64,000 nucleotides of DNA from Phascolarctos cinereus (GCF_002099425.1 NW_018344336.1:62001-126000), one strand, 5' to 3'. Shown: positions 32,993 to 44,600, numbered from the stretch's first letter. Numbers and translations: made by a program. Notes: a model not told the origin generated them from the sequence alone.

Positions 32993-33210
32993 TTTCTACC
33001 AGAGACTAATAGAATATTACTGGGGTATAAGAAATGATAAATATGAAGGTTTTAGAGAAATTTGGGAAGACTTAAGGATATGAATACAGAGTAAAATCAG
33101 CAAAACTAATAAAAAGAAAAAGTGGCAGCTGGGTTTCAATAAGCTATATGGAAAAGAAAGTGCTATAACAAATGATAGCATGAGCAGTGCTTGTGTATAT
33201 GTGTGTGTGG

Positions 33211-33211
<1 letters not shown>

Positions 33212-33263
<52 letters not shown>

Positions 33264-33286
33264 AGAGAGGGAGGCAGGGAGGGAGG

Positions 33287-33354
<68 letters not shown>

Positions 33355-33372
33355 CAGAGAGACAGAGCGACA
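33212..33372. repeat. 160-bp pure purine tract (AG/GGA-rich)
   Basis: Almost uninterrupted A and G with GGGAGGCAGGGAGGGAGG near 33268. It replaces the (TG)n(AG)n composite of other units and is the longest homopurine run here outside the AAG arrays. The six-frame open reading frames across it are low-complexity artefacts. Confidence 0.9.
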
Positions 33373-33559
33373 GAGAACAAGTAAAAGAGGGAGGGAAGGA
33401 GAAAGACAGAAAGAACACAAATACATACACTATGTCTTTCCAATCATTAGTAGTAATGTGGAATGGGTCAGGGTAGAAGGGTTTTTATCATGGGACACAT
33501 CTTTGTCTCTTGTACTTTACTTAGATTGGTATTAACTTTGGCATTTCCTTAAATAAATT

Positions 33560-34190
33560 AAGTGTTAAAGCTCTAGTCCAGCCACTCAGCCTGGTGATGA
33601 AATGTTTGTAGCTCTTATGGTGAAGTTGTTCTCCCATGTTTCCAGCCTCATTTTGACCAAAAAGTGGATTGGTCTCCTTCTGGCCTCTTCAGCTTCTCCT
33701 GGGATTTCCACCTCCAAGCCCCAGGAATATGTTCAAGGATGGTTTTGGGTGAAGTAGGTAGGGGTCATCCCTCTTTTTTAACAAATGGACAAAACAATCA
33801 GGGAAAGCATGGATTTTGCCAAGGCTCACCCTGCTCACTGTGCATCCCAGCCTGGCCCAAAGCTGGGTACAAATGGGCTCAGGTTGCCCTTCTCTTATTC
33901 CCACAGTCATAACTGAAGATTCCCAGAACCCCTATTTCTATGGAGAACTTGCCTTCCAGCTTCTGGGGAGAGCCTTCCCAGAGACCCTCAGCCCATGAAG
34001 CTTGGCTCTCAGAGGAGGAAGATGTAGAGCCTGGGCTCAAGTTCTGGGTCTGGCCCATTACTGGCCATGTGACCTTGGCCATGTCCTTGTTCTCCTTTAC
34101 ACCTCAGTTATGTTTTCTCTAAATTAGGAGCTTGGACCAGATGAGCTGTGGGGTCTCTTTGAGCCCTAATCCCTATCCACACCTGTAAGT
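33560..34190 (+). repeat. Core A with MIR-like SINE
   Basis: The acceptor-like TCTCTTATTCCCACAG ends at about 33906. The MIR-like part covers about 34036-34190 (TTACTGGCCATGTGACC). Confidence 0.65.
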
Positions 34191-34700
34191 GCATTCAGAT
34201 TCTGTCCTCATATCCACACCTCTCCCCCAGTGTTAGCCAACTGCCCCTCCCTCCACAGCTGAGAAAACCCTGCTGTTCTCATGCTTTCCCTTAGGGCAAC
34301 CCCCCCCATCACAAGTTCTGCCCTTATTCTAACCCTAAAGATTGGAATAAATCCCATAGCTCTTCCTGGACCAGAGTCTAGAATACACGTGCATGCCCCC
34401 ATATTCCAGGGCCCGTCCGACCTCAGAATGCAGGGGATGGAAGGAAGGAGGCCTGCTGGGATCATTTTCCTACCATGGGTAGCACTTCTGGTGTCTGGAC
34501 CCTTGTTTTCCATGCTCCAGAGACAGAGCTTCATGGAGGTTGGGCGGGTCCCCTGGACTCTCTCCTCTCAGATACCCATTCCCAGCCCTGGGGGTCCTCA
34601 GGGAGCCACCAGCCAAGCAGACCTGAGTCTAAACAAGGTGGACCCCCCCACACCTCTGCTGAGCGCCTTTGGCCGGTGAAGTCAGCGCCCACCTTGGTGT
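34191..34700 (+). promoter_or_regulatory. Promoter-like cassette, truncated copy
   Basis: It reaches only as far as a CRE-like TGAAGTCA (34677-34684) and is then replaced by segment X. The first CCAAT is changed (GCCAAGC). The downstream CCAAT and X-box are absent. The same truncation occurs at 53.2 kb. Confidence 0.5.
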
Positions 34701-35110
34701 GGCAGGAGACCTGCAGACTATCAATGCTGAGAGACCAAAGAGTGTCTTTTCACCACTTTATATGTGTCCTACTGCCCGGGATGGAGTTCCTGCTAAGGAT
34801 AGGTTCATAATCCATGTTGATGGAAGCCCATTCATTCAGGAAAATAATTTGGTATTAAGCCTAAAAACTCACTTAAAATGGGAGTGCCCTTATAGCTTAT
34901 ACGTTGCTGACTTTATACTGCAAAGAGACCAAAAACAGGTTCTTATACCACGTGTCCCAAAAGTCTTAATGCAGCTTTACATTCTTAAACTTTGAGAGTT
35001 TAAAGTTTTGGGGTATATATCAAAATATTCACCCCCACACTATGTGGTCACAAAGTAAATAAAGTAGAGCTTTATTGATTTCAGAAATGAATGAATTGTT
35101 GAGAGTGAGG
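34701..35110 (+). repeat. Segment X with mariner-like MITE remnant
   Basis: A stretch not found in ordinary units. A possible mariner-type inverted repeat starts GTGTCCCAAAAGTCTTAATG (34955) and ends near TTTTGGGGTATAT (35018). It contains AATAAAGTAGAGC at about 35056. Copies are 601-985 (reverse) and 53236-53645. Confidence 0.45.
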
Positions 35111-35420
35111 GAAAAAGCATGTACCACGTTTCACCTCTGGCCCGGCACATAGTAGGTATGCATAATGACTGTCTACCATTGACTACTACAGCCCAGGAAC
35201 TAGTTAAGTGCTCTACACATATGATCCACATGCTTCACACAAAGGCACTGTGTGGTAGTATTCTAATCCCCATTTTGAATTTAAGGACACTGAGGCAGGC
35301 AGAAGTTAAGTGAGTTGCCTAGGATCTCACAGAGCTGGTCAATGTGTGATACTGGATTTGAACTCTGGGTTTTCTACCTTCAGGCTCAGTGCTCTATCCA
35401 CTGTACTACCCAGCTGCCTA
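35111..35420 (-). repeat. CORE-SINE, antisense, with longer tail
   Basis: It begins further into the SINE tail than other copies (GGCACATAGTAGG, AGTTAAGTGCTC), so it is a separate insertion or a fuller copy. The head complement CTACCCAGCTGCC ends near 35418. Confidence 0.7.
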
Positions 35421-35603
35421 ATGGTACCAGACTATAATAACATGCTACTGGGCTGTAAGAAATGACAAATGTGAAGATTTCAGAGAAATTTGGGAAGACT
35501 TATGGATATGAATACAGAGTAAAACCAGTAAAACACTATACAGCCTGACTGCAAAAAATATTAATAGAACGGAAAAATGCTATGTGAAATGATTGTATAC
35601 AAA

Positions 35604-35785
35604 GTGTGTGTGTGTGCGTGTGTGTGTGTGTATCTGTGTGTGAGAGAGAGGCACAGAGAGACAGAGAGAGACAGAGACAGAGACAGAAAGAGGGAGAAGG
35701 AGAGAAGATGAGACAAGAAGAGGGAAGGAGAGAAAGAAAGAAAGAGGGAGGGAAAGAGAAACACATAGAAAAAGAGAGAAGGTGT
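35604..35785. repeat. (TG)n and AG-rich purine tract
   Basis: A short TG run, then about 140 bp of A/G-rich sequence interrupted by single C (ACAGAGACAGAG). Confidence 0.85.
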
Positions 35786-35929
35786 GTTCTTTTCTCAATG
35801 CACAACTTCTTTTCAATCATTAATAAAAATGTGAAATGGGTCAGGGTGGAAGGGTTTTTATCATGGGACATATCTTTCTCTCTTGTACTTTCCTTAGATT
35901 GGCATTAACTTCAGTATTAGTTTAAAGAA

Positions 35930-36560
35930 ATTAAGTAATTAACAGTGCAGTCCAGTCACTCTGCCTGGTGATGAAGTGTTTATAGCACTCCTGGTAAAGT
36001 TACTCTCCCATATTTCAGGCCTCATTTTGACCAACCATTGGATTTGGCTCTAGCTACTGGACTCTTCAGCCTCTCTCTGGGCTATCACCTGCAAGCCCCA
36101 GGAAAATGTTCAAGGAGAGTACTGGGTGAAGCAGCTGGGGATCATCTCCCTTACATCACAAATGGAGAAAACAATGAGGGAAGGCATGGATTTTACTAAG
36201 GCTCAGACAGCTCACTGTGTATCCCAGGCTGGCCCAAAGCTGGGTACAAGGGCTGGGTTACCCTTCCCTAAAGCCCACAGTCATAACTGAAGACTCCCAC
36301 AACCCCTAGTTCTTTGGGGAACCTGCCCTCCAGCTTCTGCAGAGAGCCTTCCCAGGGACTCTTGGTCTATGAATCTTGGCTCTCACAGGAGGAAGAGGTT
36401 GAGGCTGAGCTGGAAGCTGGGATCTTTCCCTTACTGCCCTTGTGACCTTGGCTGTGTAACCCTGCCCTCTTGTTAACCTCAGTTATGCTTTCTCCAAATT
36501 GTGAGGTTGGACCAGATGAACTCTGGGGTCTCTTTTAGCCCTAAACCCTATCCTCACCTA
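35930..36560 (+). repeat. Core A with MIR-like SINE (second in this unit)
   Basis: A second core A only 2.4 kb after the previous one, showing a partial duplication of core A plus cassette within the unit. The acceptor-like CTAAAGCCCACAG ends at about 36281. Confidence 0.65.
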
Positions 36561-37460
36561 TAAGTGCATTCAGACTCTACCCACACAACCATACCCTCCT
36601 CCAATGATAGCCAACTGCCCCATACTCCCCAGCTGAGCAGACCCTGCTAGTCTCATCCTTTCCCTTGGGACAGACCCCCATCAGTAAGTTCTACCTTTAT
36701 TCTCACCCTAAAGATTGTGATAAATCCAATGCTTCTTCTGAACCAGAGGAGCCCCTCCCCGCCACCACTCACAACCGCTTCTTCTCACAAGGACTGTCAG
36801 ACCTGAGAGCTCAGGTGGGTGGAAGGAAAAGGTCCCATAGAGACATGGTTGTGACCATTTTGCTACTAAGGGCAGGAGTCCTGGGGTCAGGGGCCTGTGT
36901 TTCCTGACCCCTTGTTTCCCATGAACAGGAGTCTGAGCCTCAGGGGGTCTTTGGGTGGTTCCCCTGGCCTCTATCCCCTCTCAGGTATCCACTTCTAGCT
37001 CTAGGGGTCCTCAGAGAGCCATCAGCCAATGGCAGCTTAGTCTGGCCAAAGTGGACCACCTCCCACTCGCCTCTCTGCCTCATGCCCATGGCCATTGACG
37101 TCAGTGTGTACTTAGGTCAGGCAGGAGTCCTCCTCCAGCCAATCATGTTGCTCCCTCCACTGGCCCCCATCCTGCATTCCATTGGTCTGTTACCATGGAG
37201 ACAGCATCGTTTCCCCTCGCATGCTATTGGTCTAATTTTCTCCTGCTCCTCAGGCCTTCTGCAGTACCTTTCCTTCTTTCCTGCCCCCACACCTTCTCCA
37301 GCTCATTGTCTGTTCCTCCAAACTTTTTTCTGACTCATTTTCACCTCCCCTCACTGTAGCTACAAGTTTCTCAAGCTCCCAGCAGAGTGTCCTGAGTGTT
37401 AGCATTTGGGGAGCAGGGGAAGGGAGAGGGAGCTCCCCAGGGACTAGGACTGATGCCTTG
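36561..37460 (+). promoter_or_regulatory. Promoter-like cassette (P6)
   Basis: CCAAT 37026-37030, perfect CRE 37096-37103, CCAAT 37139-37143, X-box GTTACCATGGAGAC 37189-37202 and inverted CCAAT boxes (ATTGG) at 37181-37185 and 37226-37230. Here the X-box deviates from a perfect palindrome but fits an RFX consensus of the GTTRCCATGGYRAC kind. CRE to CCAAT is 43 bp and CCAAT to X-box 50 bp. Confidence 0.62.
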
Positions 37461-38660
37461 GACTGGATACGCTTGGATATGGGTGGATGCATATACACAC
37501 TTGACTTTTATGTTCTTATATAGAACAAAAACATGTATATATTTCATTTATCTTTCTTCCCTGTGTTCATCTATGAATACTCATATATATGACTATAGTC
37601 TCTCTCCTAAAATATACATACTTCATATTTATATATATGAATATATAGACAATATATGTCAACTCATACATAAGAAGACAGAATAGATTCACAAATATAT
37701 ACATATGTATATACTCAGGTTCTTTTCCTTCATTCCTATGTACATGTTCTCATTTATGCTTTCTGTAAATTCACTAATATGACTCATTCATTCTATCTCC
37801 TCATAAACATTAGTAACCACTCTCTCTTTTCCTACCTGTTTGAGTACTCACACATTCACTCTATTCATTGATATGAGTACCCATATTCTCTCTTTTCATG
37901 TATATGTTTGTGTGTGTATGCTGACATTCTTTGGCTATGTTCGCTGATAAGAGTTCTCTCATATCCTCCCTAAATACCTGAAAATATTCTACTGCTTCTT
38001 TTCCTGTGAGAGAATTTAGGAAGCCTCCTGTGTCTGAACACAATGAATTTATCAGTACTCATATATAGGAATATCGATGGAGAATAAGGGTACCCTTAGG
38101 TACAGGCATATACACTGAAGGAGTACTCATAAATGAAGTCCTCATAGGAATGGAGGAAGACTCAATAAGTGTTCATATAGGGGACCTTCTAGAGAGAAGA
38201 CAAGAATAATCACACATTAGTCAAAGGAGACTAGATTGTATATTTATACACACTGAATAGACAATTGATCATATATATCTTTCTCTACAGAAAATGGGGG
38301 ATCCCATATATAGATATTGTTTAATATATAAGAAGGATATGTGAATAATGAAATATGAGCAGCAGGGATGTATGATGTAGTATTCATATGTAAAGAGAAC
38401 TTTTCAGTATTAAGTTGTGTGGATACAGTGAGAAAAGGGATAAGCCCTCATACATATCAAAATACAAATGGAAGATAGGAATCCTCACCTATGAAGAGAC
38501 ATGTCCAGATCTTTTCCCATGAGATTTGCCTTAGTAATTAACCTTCTCAGGCTGTTTTTCCTTTGTCTACCAACCTCTCCACTTCTCAAGTCAATCACAT
38601 GTTTCTGAAGGCCCTCTGGAGACCCCCTTTCATTTCCTCACCATCTTTACTATTTGATCT
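37461..38660 (+). repeat. Long AT-rich unit block
   Basis: One perfect TGAGTACTCA at 37841-37850 and several near matches. Copy II of the higher-order repeat follows this block up to 38158 and then jumps to 41272. Confidence 0.7.
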
Positions 38661-39286
38661 TGATTACAACATTTTATGAAATGATTGTACTGGAGGTGCA
38701 GGAGTGTGCCCATCCATAAATGTAGGAGCATGTGTGTTACCGCGTGTGAGTGTGTCTGTTTGTCTGTGTCTGTGTATGGGCGTCCTAACTTCCATCCCAA
38801 CCCCTCTTAATCATTACTGATAACCCATACTTTCTTTCCTATCATTGAAAGCCCCACTGCCATCCATCTCATGAAGCAGTTCTTGATCCCTACCTCTCCA
38901 GGGCTTGCTGCCTTTGACCGAGGCTTTGCCAACACTAACACATTGGGCATGCCCAAAGAACTTCTTTTCCCTCACTGGACCAGAAGTTCTCTGAGGGTAG
39001 GAAACAGGGACATTTCCAAGCTGAAACCTCCAACTGCCATGAAAATGTTCTGGTAGGACTCTGGGTGAAGCAGCTGTGGGTCACCTCCTTATTTCACAAA
39101 TGGAAGAAACCCACTCAGGGAAGACATGGGTTTTTTTTAAGGTTCGGTCTGTTGAAAGTCTATCCCAGACTGGCTCAATGCTGAGGGACCTTGGTTTGCC
39201 TTTCACTCAACTCCACATTGATGATAGCCCAGACTCCCTGACCCTCCACAAAAGGGAGAGAAATAATCCTCAACTGGACACTACTG
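38661..39286 (+). repeat. Core B, shortened
   Basis: It begins with GTTTGTCTGTGTCTG and keeps GCCAACACTAACACATTGG and CTCCACATTGATG. It stops in the core B tail at an inversion edge near 39287. Confidence 0.6.
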
Positions 39287-39525
39287 AACCTTTGCCTTCC
39301 ACCTCCATGGGCTCTGAGGGTGACCTGATCTGTGGAGGATGAGGCTACTTCCAGTCTTCTTTTGCTGGAGGAACAGAAGAACTTCTTGGTTGGGGGCTAC
39401 CCCGAAGAAAAGCATTACTAGAGAGGGTGGTTGGGTGGGGAAGGCATGTGGGGGTTGGGTCTGAATGTCCTTGTAGGTTTGGATAGAATGGGGGCTAAAA
39501 GAAACCTCAGAACTCATCTAGTCCA
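39287..39525 (-). repeat. Local ~240-bp inversion of core B tail
   Basis: Read on the minus strand this is the normal tail: CTGGACTAGATGAG, then AACCCCCACATGCC, then CCATGGAGGTGGAAGG. Both neighbours are in forward orientation. The edges lie at about 39287 and 39525 (GTCCAGAGGTCTGGG). Confidence 0.7.
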
Positions 39526-40045
39526 GAGGTCTGGGATATTACTTTGGTTGCCTCTGTTGGCAGCTGCTCAGGCCCCTGAGCCTCAGGTGACCTTTGGGTC
39601 CATTTCTCATCTCCCAGGAGTCTCTTGCTCCTCAGATTGCCATTCCCAGCCCAGAGGTGTGCACAGAGAGCCAAAAGCCAAGAAGACCTAAATCTGGGCA
39701 AGGTGGACCCCCCAGTGAGAGCTGAGGGCAAGTAACATGGATGTCCTCTTTAGTGAGTCAGGAGGTCCTCACAAGGCAACGCTGCCCACCTTCTACTAAT
39801 TCTACTTTAGTATGTATGTATTCACGTATACCAAGATAGAGAGAATATATGAATATGCAGAGAATACATGACAACTCATTCCTATGAATATCAAGAATAT
39901 ACTCATATGAGTACTCATATTTTCTCCATACATTCAAATACATAAATATTTATATTTCTCTACATACAGTGTATGACCAGAAAGGTAGAAATTAAAACAG
40001 AGAAGTAAGTGTTCATGGACAAAATGTGATAAATTTTACATCATA
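39526..40045 (+). repeat. Core B tail and short AT block
   Basis: The AT block has a perfect TGAGTACTCA at 39908-39917. It ends at CATATAATGCTGTCTGTTC (about 40040), the cleanest uninterrupted LTR-1 target in the window. Confidence 0.7.
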
Positions 40046-40069
40046 TAATGCTGTCTGTTCTTTTCTTAG

Positions 40070-40582
40070 GGTAGCTAAGTTACCCAGCAGACAGAGTGCT
40101 GGGCCTGGAGTCAGCAGGGCTCATCTTACTGAGTTCAAATCTAGCCTAAGACCCTTGCTAGTTGTGAGACCCTGGTCAAGTCACTTGCCCCTCAGTTTCC
40201 TCAACTGTAAAATGAGCTGGAGAAGGAAATGGCCAAGCACTCCACTCTCTTGGCCAAAAACCTTTGAATGGGGTAAGAAAGAGTCAGACAGGATTGAAAG
40301 ACAAAGAAAAACTAAGTATTTTCTTCTACCTTTGTTATTGTTGTTCTTTATGTACAGTCATGTCTGATTCTTCATGACCTCATAGGGGGTATCTTTGGCC
40401 AAGATACTGGAGTGATTTGCCATTTCCCTCTCTAGCTCTTTTGACATATGAAGAAACTGAGACAAAAATGTTAAGTGACTTGCCCAGGGTCACACAGCCA
40501 GTAAGTTTCTGCAAATAGATTTGAACTCAACTCTTCCTGATTGCTGGCACACTATCTATTATGCCACCTAGGTGCTCTCTGT
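40070..40582. repeat. Inverted pair of RTE-tailed SINEs
   Basis: Sense copy 40070-40325 and antisense copy 40326-40582, adjoining at the A-rich tails. Confidence 0.8.
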
Positions 40583-40826
40583 GTTTCTCTACATATGTAC
40601 AAATATTTATGTATAAATACATGCGTACGTAGATTTTTAAAGTGCTATAGATAATCATGTTGTCTATAGAGCATATAGATGTAGCTACATGGTGTCTCTA
40701 TAAGACTACCAGCGGCCCTAGGAGATAGGGGATGTATTTGATTATCCTTTGACAAAAGAAGGCCCCATGCCATCTCTGTCTTCCCCATCCACAAATAATA
40801 GAATCAGGTGTTCTTGGATTACCTAG

Positions 40827-41000
40827 CAGGGGTGGGGAATCTGCAGCTGCCACACTACATGTGGCCCTCTAGGTCCTCAAGTGTGGCCTTTCAAATGAAT
40901 CTAAACTTCAGAGAACAAAAGTTTGGATTCACTAAAAGGGCCACACTTCAGGGACTAGAGGAGCACAGGTGGCCTCCAGGCCTCAGGGTGCCCACCCCTG
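40827..41000. mobile_element. hAT-type MITE, copy 5
   Basis: 174 bp with intact ends (CAGGGGTGGGGAATC and CCCACCCCTG), flanked by TTACCTAG and AGTCCTAG. Confidence 0.8.
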
Positions 41001-41224
41001 AGTCCTAGTGGATGGAGTTTAGGTCTGGACATTATTTTCACCTGATTGTTTTACCCTCAATCTTTGTGTCAAACCTTATGCTTCCCTAGCCTTCTGAACA
41101 AGGTTACTCCATCCTCTCTGAAGATATGTGGGCTTCAGTATTGATTTTGTAGCTACTTTCCAAGAAAGTTTGAGAATGTTTGTGGTGAATGTAATGATAG
41201 CTAATAGCTACCATTCCTAAAGTC

Positions 41225-41458
41225 TTTTGATGTTTGCAAAGCACTTTACAAAGATGACCTCCTCTGATCCTCACAACAAACTTGGGAGGTAGGTGCTCTT
41301 CTCCTCCTGACTTTACAGTTGAGGAAACTGAGGCAGGCAGAAGTTACATGATTTGCCTGGGATCTTACAGAGGTGGTCAATTTGTGAGACTGGATTTGAA
41401 CTCTGGCCTTTCTGACTTCAGGCTCATTGTTCTATCCTCTGTGCTACCTAGCTGCCTA
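41225..41458 (-). repeat. CORE-SINE, antisense
   Basis: It includes GAGGAAACTGAGGCAGGCAG and ends CTACCTAGCTGCC. Confidence 0.75.
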
Positions 41459-41615
41459 ATGGTACCAGACTATAATAGAATGTATGTGTGCTATAAGAAA
41501 TGTCAAATATAAAGAATTCAGAGAAACTTGGGAAGACTTCCATATATGAATACAGTGTAAAATAAGAAAAACCAGTAAAACAGCATGCAGAATGACTGCT
41601 AAAACCTAAATGGAG

Positions 41616-41765
41616 GGGGTAAGTAGGGTCTCAGCATATAGAGCACTTGCCCTGGAGTCAGGAAGACCTGAGTTCAAATCTAGTCTCAGACACTTGACAC
41701 TTACTAGCTGTGTGACCCTGGGCATGTCACAGCCCCATTTGCCTCACCAAAGAGAAAAAAACCCT
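41616..41765 (+). repeat. Short tRNA-derived SINE between CORE-SINE and microsatellite
   Basis: An extra SINE specific to this unit type (also 57010-57155). The flanks ACCTAAATGG before and CCCTAAATGG after suggest a 9-10 bp target-site duplication. Confidence 0.75.
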
Positions 41766-41802
41766 AAATGGAAAAGACAGTGCTATATGAAACGATTGTA
41801 TA

Positions 41803-41935
41803 AGGTGTGTGTGTATGAGAGAGAGAGAGAGAGAGACAGAGAGACAGAGAGACAGAGAGAGAGAGAGGAGGGGCAGGAAGAAGGAGGGAGGAAGGGAAAG
41901 AGGGAGGGAAGAAGAAAGAGAGATAGAGAGAATAT
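41803..41935. repeat. AG-rich microsatellite and purine tract
   Basis: A short TG run, (AG)n with ACAG interruptions, then GGGAGG-type purine sequence. Confidence 0.85.
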
Positions 41936-42079
41936 ACAACATACAACCTCTTTCCAATTATTAGTAATAATGTGGAAAGGGTCAGGGTGGAATGCTCTTT
42001 ATCATGCGATACATCTTTCTCTCTTGTACTTTCCTTACACTGGCATTAACTTAGATATTCGACTAAATTAAGTGATTAA

Positions 42080-42680
42080 CAGTCCAGTCCTGCCACTCAA
42101 CCTGGTAATGAAGTGTTCATAGCTCTCCTGGTGAAGCGGCTCTCCCATGTTTCTGGCCTCATTTTGACCAACGACTGGATTTGCCTCCTGCTTCTGGCCT
42201 GTTCACCTTTCCTGGACTATCACCTCCAAGCCCCAGGAAAATGTTCCAGGAGGGTTCTGGGTGAAGCAGCTAGGGGTCATCCCTCTTACAAATGGACAAA
42301 ACATTCAGGGAAGTTATGGATTTTACTAAGGCTCACCCTGCTCACTGTGTATCCCAGGCTGGCCCAAAGCTGGGTTTGGGGGTCTCCGTTTGGCCTTCCC
42401 TTAACTCCACAGTCATAACTGAAGACTCCCAGAACCCTTAGCTATTTGGAGAAGCTGCCCTTGACCTTCTGGGGTGTGTCATCCCAGGGACCCTCAGTCC
42501 ATGAAGCTTCGCTGGCAGAGGAGGAAGAGGTGGAGGCTGGGCACAAGTCCTGGATCTGCCTATTACTGGCACTGTGACCTTGGCCATGTCCCTGCAATCC
42601 TCGTCACCTCAGTTATGTTTTCTCTAAATCAGGAGGTTAAACTAGGTGAGCTCTGGGGTCTCTTTTAGACCTACAACCAT
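42080..42680 (+). repeat. Core A with MIR-like SINE
   Basis: The acceptor-like CCCTTAACTCCACAG ends at about 42412. The MIR-like part begins near 42536. Confidence 0.65.
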
Positions 42681-43137
42681 CCACTCCTATATGTGCATTC
42701 AAACTCTACCTCGACATCCATAACCCTTCCCCAAAGTCAACCAACTGCCCCTCACTCCCCAGCTGAGCATACCCTGCTAGTGGAATGCTTTCCCTTGGGG
42801 CAGCTCCCCATCACAAGTTCTGCCCTTATTCTAACCCAAAGATTGGAAGGAATACAATGGTTCTTCCTGGACCTGCCTTCTAAACCACAGCCCCCCTTCC
42901 CCCTCAAAGGGACTGTCACATCTCAAAACCCCAGGTAAGTGGAAAGAGAAGGTTCCAAAAGAAAAGATCCAGAAAGGGACCATTTGGGGACTGTTTCCTT
43001 ATTATGGGCAGGAGTCCTGGAGTCTTGGGCTTATGCTTTCTGACACCTTATTTTCCATGCAATGGACAAAGCACCTCAGGTTGGCTTTGGGAGGGTCCAC
43101 TGACCCTTCTTCCCTCTCACATATCAACTCCCAGCCC
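42681..43137 (+). promoter_or_regulatory. Promoter-like cassette, truncated before the CCAAT/CRE/X-box part
   Basis: The upstream half only. It contains a perfect splice-donor consensus, CAG then GTAAGT, at 42932-42940. At about 43138 (CCAGCCCCCGAATCTGGG) it joins core B tail, so no CCAAT, CRE or X-box remains. Copy at 58081-58543. Confidence 0.5.
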
Positions 43138-43495
43138 CCGAATCTGGGCAAGGTGGACCCCTCAGTGAGAGCTGATGGCAAGTAACATGGATGTCCAGTT
43201 TAGTGAGTCAGGAGGTCCCCATATGGCAACCCTGCCCCGCCCTCCACTAATTCTACATTAACATGGATATATTCATATATATATATAGAGAGAGAGAGAA
43301 TATATAAATATTCAGAGAATATAACATCATTCTTATAAATATCATGAATAATAATGTGAGTACTCATATTCTCTCTACACATTGACATACATAAATACTC
43401 ACATATTTCTCTATATACAGTGTATGTCCACAAAGGTAGAAATTAAAACAGAGGAGTAAGGATTCATGGCCAAAACGTGGCAAGTTTTAAGTGAT
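43138..43495 (+). repeat. Core B tail remnant and short AT block
   Basis: About 110 bp of tail, then an AT block with perfect TGAGTACTCA at 43357-43366. Confidence 0.65.
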
Positions 43496-43497
43496 AT

Positions 43498-44104
43498 TAT
43501 TGAGGTCTGCGACGTTTAGACCCCTAAAGGACCAGATTATAGGATGGGGTTTTCTGGAATGAATTCACAGCCTCGACCATTCTTTGATTCAAGGTAGCAA
43601 AGATTTATTGTTAGGCTATGCAGCAGGCAGAGCTTCTTGAGGAACCTGCAACCTAACAGGAATGATGCTAATGCTGAAATAGGAAAAGCAGTGGATTATA
43701 TGCCAAGAATGTTAATTAGGTGATAACTTACAACTACATCATTCATACTGGAAACTGAGGGCAGGGGGTTTCCTAAGGGCTGGTTTGGGTCTGTTATGTC
43801 TGTACCAAGATAGTTGGAGGAGCTGGCCTCTACAGGTTGACGTTTGGATTGCACACGGTAACCGTGGGCATCAGTGCTGGATGTTTCTACTGCTACAAGA
43901 CAGTCCTGGTCATAGAAGGGAAATTCCGCAGAGGTCAGCTTGTTCTTGTAACAGGGAGACACAGTTTGCCTCACTGGGGCCATCATCGCTGCCAGCGATA
44001 GGGCCCTTGGGCTGGAGGGAAACTGTCAGGGACAGTGTTTCTGAGGTTGGGAAAATATGATCCTAGATGTGGGGTCACAGTACAAGCACCCAAGCACCCC
44101 ATCA
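43498..44104 (-). mobile_element. LTR-1 solo LTR (fossil)
   Basis: About 607 bp, same orientation and target as 13104-13719. It opens higher-order repeat copy II. No internal region. Confidence 0.65.
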
Positions 44105-44130
44105 GTATAATGTTGTTGTTTATTTCTTAG

Positions 44131-44600
44131 GGTAGCTCGGGTACACAGGGGACAGAGTGTTGGGCCTAGAGTCAGGAAGGCTCCTTTTCTGAGTTCAAAT
44201 CTGGACTTAGACACATACTAGCTGTGTGACCCTGGCCATGTCACTTCATCCTCTGGTTCCTCATCTGGAAATGAGTTGGAGAAGGAACTGGCAAACCACT
44301 CCACTATCTTAGCTAAAAATTTTAACTTCGGTCACAAAGAGCCAAAATGGATTGAAACAAAACAAAAAAGAAAGAAAGAAAGAAAAGAAGAAAGAAAGAA
44401 AGAAAGAAAAAAGAAGAAAGAAAGAAAAAGAAGAGAAAGAAAGAAAGAAAAATTATTTTCTTCTCACTTTGTTCTTCTTGATTTTGCTCAGTCAAGTCTG
44501 TGTCTCTTCATGATCCTGTTGGGGGTTTTCTTGGTCACGATGATCATCTGGTAATGCCGTTTCCCTTTCTAGCTCATTTGACACATGACAAAATGAGGGA
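44131..44600. repeat. SINE pair separated by an (AAAG)n array
   Basis: Sense RTE-tailed SINE (44131-44364), AAAG/AAG array with interruptions (44365-44453), then partial antisense SINE (44465-44600). The array has grown from the SINE A-tail, which in copy I (25,830-25,850) holds only two AAAG units. Confidence 0.85.

Larger units (their letters stand above)
22863..43497 (+). repeat. Higher-order repeat, copy I
   Basis: Three successive units (starting near 25.6, 31.7 and 40.1 kb), opened by LTR-1. The 20.6-kb length equals copy II (15.4 kb) plus the 2.1-kb PRCC insertion and a 3.1-kb stretch (38158-41272) absent from copy II. Confidence 0.8.
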
